From NCBI GenBank assembly GCA_031272745.1, contig JAISTF010000206.1:1-8299 (forward strand): a stretch of DNA of 8,299 nucleotides, in the 5' to 3' direction. Made by a program: the position numbers and the translations under genes. The DNA comes from Eubacteriales Family XIII. Incertae Sedis bacterium (GTDB taxonomy: Bacteria; Bacillota; Clostridia; Peptostreptococcales; Anaerovoracaceae). The notes under the pieces are model-generated. The model was given only the letters and a program-made list of their open reading frames with translations. It ran no database searches and was not told where the DNA came from. This document shows, one piece after another, positions 6,846 to 8,299 of the stretch. Position 1 is the stretch's first letter; every line of letters begins with the position of its first letter.

Positions 6846-8299
6846 CTACTTTACCTTCACCGTCACCGTGACTTTTCGGCCGCCGAATTTGACGGTGATT
6901 GTGGCGGTGCCTTTTTTGTGGGCGGTCATGTAGCCGGCTTTGTCGATCGTGACCACCTTTTTGTTTGATGACGAGAATTTCAGTGTGCCCGTCGACGGCG
7001 GGGTGTCGGAGACCGAGATCTTCAGCTTCGCCGTCTGTCCGACCTTCAGCGACGACTTCGGCATCCAAACCGTGATCTTGCCGACGGACGGCTTTTTCTT
7101 CTTCGAGGTCGTCTTGCCGTCGCTTGGCTTCGGCTTCTTCGCCTGGAGCTTCGCGAGCGCCACCTTTTTCTTCGAGACCGTGACCGTCAGCGTCCGGCGC
7201 TCGCCGTCGGCGGCGCGGATCGTGATCTTTGTCTTGCCGGCCTTCAGACCCTTGATCTTCACCGAGGTCTCCGTGAGCTTCGTCACCGTCGCGACGCCCG
7301 GATTGGCACTTTCCCAGGAGAGCTCCGGTGCCTTCGTCTCGCCCTCTTCGAGCTCCACGACGAGCGGGATCGTCAGGCTGCGGCCCTTGACGACGCTGTA
7401 CTTCGAGAGCGCCGTGCGGATGGCCGCGACGTTCGCGGGAGCGTCCGCGTCGTCCGTTGAATCCGCGTCGCCGGAACCGCCGCCCGACGGGTCCTCCGGC
7501 TTCGCCGTGATATGGTGTGACGGGGTATTGACGGAGATCGGCAAATAATTGCCATCGCCCGCGCGGCCGTATTCGAGGCCGTAGTCGGCGCCGGCCGCGG
7601 TCGCGAGGGCCTTCACCGTAAAGGTTCCCGCCGCCGCATTGACGACCGTCACCTGCGCGGCCTGCGGGTTTGTGCTTATCAGCGTGTAGAGGCCCGTGCC
7701 CGAGCCGCCGCCGACCGTGACCGTCGCCGCTGCGCCCGCCGTCTCCGGCAGGGCACCCGAGAGGCTTACGGCCGCCTGGCCCGCCTTCGCGATGGACGCG
7801 GTGACGGAGCGTTCGAGGCTGTCGTTGTGGTCGGGGTCGCCCGCGGCCTTGTAGTCGACGTCGTACGCGCCCGCGTCGACGGCCGCCGGCACGATGGCGC
7901 TCCACGCGCCGTCCTCGCCGAGGCGGTATTCCATGCCGTGCTGCGAGCCCTCGCCGGGCGTGACAAGATCCTGCGGCGCGCCGTCGTAGACGAGGCCGGT
8001 GGCCGCCTGCGCGTCCGTGACGATGACCGCGTCGGCCTTGCCGACGTCGTGCGCCGTGCTCTGCTGAGAGGCAGCCAAATAATTGTCATCGCCCGCGCGG
8101 CCGTAGACAAGCGCGTACTCACCCGAGGATGCCGTGACCTTCACCGTGAACGTGCCCGCCGCCGCGCTGACCGCCGTCACCGTCGCGACCGCCGGATTCG
8201 TGCTCGTCTCGGCGTACGCCAGCGTGTAAGCGCCCGTACCCGAGCCGCCGCCGACCGTCAGCGTCCGCTCCTCGCCGCTCCGCAGCGGCATCGTGCCGC
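6846..8299 (-). CDS. Repetitive Ig-like (MBG/YDG and Big_2) surface or secreted protein, C-terminal part
   Basis: The frame is open to the window edge and ends at TAG 6848-6846. The ATG at 8291 is probably internal, because it falls inside a repeated module and the frame stays open upstream; residues here are counted from it. Two similar beta-rich modules lie at about 8-80 and 188-256, each with a GGGSGTG turn, a STNP..A.VT..A.GTFTVK strand and YGRAGD.NYL. Between them (about 98-168) lies a YDG/MBG-like domain with the pattern VYDGAPQDLV, EYRLGEDGAWS, DAGAYDVDYKAAGDPDHND. An acidic Gly/Asp linker (266-285) leads to two Big_2-like Ig domains (286-373 and 403-480), joined by a Lys/Pro-rich linker (374-402). 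Such proteins are usually long extracellular stalks or adhesins. No LPXTG motif, membrane anchor or S-layer domain is seen at the C-terminus, and the N-terminus is missing, so localisation and function are inferred from domain type only. It is probably transcribed separately from smc. Confidence 0.75.
   Translation of the reverse strand, partial: GTMPLRSGEERTLTVGGGSGTGAYTLAYAETSTNPAVATVTAVSAAAGTFTVKVTASSGEYALVYGRAGDDNYLAASQQSTAHDVGKADAVIVTDAQAATGLVYDGAPQDLVTPGEGSQHGMEYRLGEDGAWSAIVPAAVDAGAYDVDYKAAGDPDHNDSLERSVTASIAKAGQAAVSLSGALPETAGAAATVTVGGGSGTGLYTLISTNPQAAQVTVVNAAAGTFTVKALATAAGADYGLEYGRAGDGNYLPISVNTPSHHITAKPEDPSGGGSGDADSTDDADAPANVAAIRTALSKYSVVKGRSLTIPLVVELEEGETKAPELSWESANPGVATVTKLTETSVKIKGLKAGKTKITIRAADGERRTLTVTVSKKKVALAKLQAKKPKPSDGKTTSKKKKPSVGKITVWMPKSSLKVGQTAKLKISVSDTPPSTGTLKFSSSNKKVVTIDKAGYMTAHKKGTATITVKFGGRKVTVTVKVK
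7542..7712 (-). repeat. Ig/MBG module copy B within the surface protein
   Basis: This copy encodes residues 194-250, from GGGSGTGLYTL to GRAGDGNYL, the second copy of the module at 8076-8252. The two copies share the GGGSGTG, STNP, A.GTFTVK and YGRAGD.NYL segments but differ by small insertions, for example AYAETSTNP in copy A against ISTNP in copy B. Confidence 0.7.
8076..8252 (-). repeat. Ig/MBG module copy A within the surface protein
   Basis: This copy encodes residues 14-72, from the GGGSGTG turn to GRAGDDNYL. It is paired with copy B about 180 residues further on. At its end the DNA at 8076-8105 matches 7542-7571 at 29 of 30 positions, well above the protein-level similarity of the modules as a whole. 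Confidence 0.7.

Noticed and set aside
2102..6871. A stop-free plus-strand frame of 1589 codons antisense to ftsY and smc
   Set aside because: The predicted product is an extremely Arg-, Leu- and Ala-rich sequence with no domain or motif. It is the expected mirror of GC-rich, Glu/Ala/Lys/Arg-rich coiled-coil coding on the other strand, where the codon bias avoids antisense stops. The minus-strand genes carry every family motif.
6940..7548. Plus-strand open frame of 202 codons opposite the surface protein gene
   Set aside because: It is Phe/Val/Ser rich with no recognisable fold, and directly antisense to a clear Ig-domain coding frame with regular strand patterns.
1..8299. Search for tRNA or rRNA genes, CRISPR repeats, transposase genes and riboswitches
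   Set aside because: Coding sequence fills nearly the whole window. No cloverleaf, spaced short repeats, transposase motifs or structured leader were seen in the two gaps.

Overview
The window is a compact, GC-rich bacterial chromosome segment. It carries a housekeeping gene cluster on the minus strand, flanked by two genes cut off by the window edges. A dedicated SMC protein, a short NG-type FtsY, and the order smc-ftsY-der-plsY resemble Bacillota-type chromosomes. An MBG/Ig-like repeat surface protein also fits a gut or anaerobe lineage such as Negativicutes or Synergistota. A palindromic repeat inside der looks like a family I associate with Alphaproteobacteria, so the taxonomic call stays tentative.

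Layout: positions 2-223 (+) hold the last 73 codons of a probable MFS drug-efflux transporter. It converges on plsY with only 15 bases between the two stop codons. On the minus strand, in transcription order, come smc (6673-3140, TTG start), ftsY (3133-2228), der (2226-877) and plsY (877-239). The gaps are 6 bases, 1 base and a 1-base TAATG overlap, so the four are almost certainly one transcription unit. Upstream of smc lies a 172-base AT-rich gap with a perfect TATAAT box, a ribosome binding site for smc, and a hairpin plus U-run that probably terminates the next gene upstream. That gene (8299-6846, minus, 5' end outside the window) encodes the C-terminal part of a repetitive surface or secreted protein built of MBG/YDG-like and Big_2-like Ig domains.

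The cluster joins chromosome organisation (SMC), co-translational membrane targeting (FtsY), 50S ribosome assembly (Der) and the first acylation step of phospholipid synthesis (PlsY). These are growth-linked functions rather than one pathway.

I found no mobile element, CRISPR array, RNA gene or clearly novel system. The most interesting item is a 48-base, 16-codon palindromic element lying in frame in the linker between the two GTPase domains of Der. Lesser points are an atypical SMC signature motif (YSGGE), a Der tail that also supplies the plsY ribosome binding site, and near-identical repeated modules in the surface protein.
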